Assembly: GCA_020426085.1 (NCBI GenBank)
Contig: JAGQQP010000270.1
Coordinates: 1 to 6,101, forward strand
Source: Planctomycetaceae bacterium
GTDB taxonomy: Bacteria > Planctomycetota > Planctomycetia > Planctomycetales > Planctomycetaceae
Length of the DNA stretch: 6,101 bases
Direction of reading: 5' to 3'
The notes under the pieces are model-generated. The model was not told the origin of the DNA, ran no database searches, and worked only from the letters and a program-made list of their open reading frames with translations. The position numbers and the translations under genes are program-made. How positions within the stretch are numbered: the stretch's first letter is position 1; every line of letters starts with the position of its first letter. This document shows, one piece after another, positions 5,294-6,101 of the stretch.

Positions 5294-6090
5294 TGAATGA
5301 GAAACAGATATTAAGTGGTATCGTAGAGAGCCTGATTTATACTCTGGGTATTGATCTAGAAGAAGCTCAGGAACTGGTTTCGGATGTGGAATTAAGAATC
5401 GATCTGTCTTTGAAGAAAGCCAACGAGTGGCAGGAATTCGATTTTTCTGACTTTGTCTATCAAATCGAACGTTTTTTTCATTTTGAATTTTCGAGCGAGG
5501 AACGTCGAAAAATATTCGGGCTCGGTGCAGGCTATCAATCTGCGGAAGAATGGATTGAGCATGTGGGACAGCATTTAACTTTTAGAGCACTTGTTGAGTC
5601 TATTGCCGAGCGTGCTCCTCATATATCCTTTCAACCCGTGACAGTGATTGATCGTGAATGTGCTCCCGCTGGTGCGTTTTATGGGATGCTGGAGCTGTCG
5701 GAAAAGTTCTATCCGGCTGCCTGTCGATTAACACCCTCCACACGAATTCTGGATGCATTTCGAGGCAGGCAACTGGATGGTTTCTGGAGCGAGCTGAAAT
5801 GGCGGACTGATAACAGACTGACTGAGCTGAAATCTTTCTGGTTTCTGATGGAGGGGTGTGGCTGTCTGGTGTTCTGGCTTGTTCTGTTGATCTCAGTGGT
5901 CTTGTTTCTGGATGGCAATTATCTGTATCCCGTGTTAACCACTGCGACAACCTATGCACTCTGGAAGGTCTTCTCGATTTGTTGTTACAGATCCAATCCC
6001 TTGCCGGCAGGTTTTAAAACGTTTCGTGATCTGGCAGTGCTGATTGCCGAGCATGACAGTGAAGCAATACATCAATCTGTGAAAGGATAA
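5293..6090 (+). CDS. Tandem membrane paralog 3: same architecture, overlaps the previous stop, 265 aa
   Basis: This is the shortest copy and starts at NEKQILSGI, matching the shared helix I. It has LRIDLSL (34-40), then EFDFSDFVYQIERFFHFEF (48-66), which follows ACP helix II closely but with Glu48 where the phosphopantetheine Ser would be. LTFRALVESIAERA (95-108), ISFQPVTVI, E122-C123, AGAFYGM (126-132), PSTRILDAFRG (148-158), FWSELKWR (164-171), two hydrophobic segments (about 188-206 and 209-230) and SNPLPAGFKTFRDLAVLIA (234-252) follow. It is closest to copy 1: 39 of 69 middle-module residues are identical by hand. Its ATG shares one base with the previous gene's stop (TGATG at 5291-5295), with AAGGGA (5279-5284) eight bases upstream, so translation is probably coupled. 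The gene ends 11 bases before the window edge, so whether a fourth copy follows cannot be seen. Function unknown. Confidence 0.88.
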   Translation: MNEKQILSGIVESLIYTLGIDLEEAQELVSDVELRIDLSLKKANEWQEFDFSDFVYQIERFFHFEFSSEERRKIFGLGAGYQSAEEWIEHVGQHLTFRALVESIAERAPHISFQPVTVIDRECAPAGAFYGMLELSEKFYPAACRLTPSTRILDAFRGRQLDGFWSELKWRTDNRLTELKSFWFLMEGCGCLVFWLVLLISVVLFLDGNYLYPVLTTATTYALWKVFSICCYRSNPLPAGFKTFRDLAVLIAEHDSEAIHQSVKG

Positions 6091-6101
6091 CCTCATTGGT
6101 G

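Overview
The window is bacterial DNA and most resembles a planctomycete of the Gimesia/Rubinisphaera kind. This is an inference from gene style: a secreted NHL-type propeller, a secreted biotin-ligase-N-like amidotransferase, a C45-type Ntn-hydrolase, and large hypothetical membrane proteins of a sort common in that phylum. There is no rRNA or marker gene to confirm it. No tRNA, rRNA, CRISPR array, insertion sequence or integrase was seen.

Layout. (1) 1-686, plus strand: the 3' end of an NHL/beta-propeller gene, followed 19 bases later by a small unrecognised protein gene. (2) 687-1177: a gene-poor stretch between convergent genes. It has a degenerate 21-base periodic block, a short hairpin and one short codon-like fragment. 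(3) 3287-1178, minus strand: a two-gene unit. The upstream gene encodes an exported C45/acyl-transferase-like Ntn-hydrolase, and the downstream gene, 28 bases on, an exported class-I glutamine-amidotransferase-like protein. Both keep their expected catalytic residues. (4) 3288-3592: a divergent intergenic region. (5) 3593-6090, plus strand: three consecutive paralogous genes, spaced 18 bases apart and then overlapping by one base, which fill the right side. More copies may lie beyond the edge.

The tandem triplet is the most interesting part. Each protein has the same order of parts: an N-terminal segment that reads like an acyl-carrier-protein fold but lacks the phosphopantetheine serine; a middle module with E-C, AG-FYG, PST and FW motifs; two closely spaced membrane segments; and a C-terminal N/D-PLP...TFRDLAV-I motif. 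Copies 1 and 3 are the closest pair (39 of 69 residues identical by hand in the middle module), and copies 2 and 3 share 31 of 69. Hand counts suggest the triplet is more AT-rich than the hydrolase unit. The function is unknown. The operon-like packing suggests related membrane proteins made together, possibly as a hetero-oligomer. No sequence evidence links the triplet to the hydrolase pair beyond sharing one divergent intergenic region.
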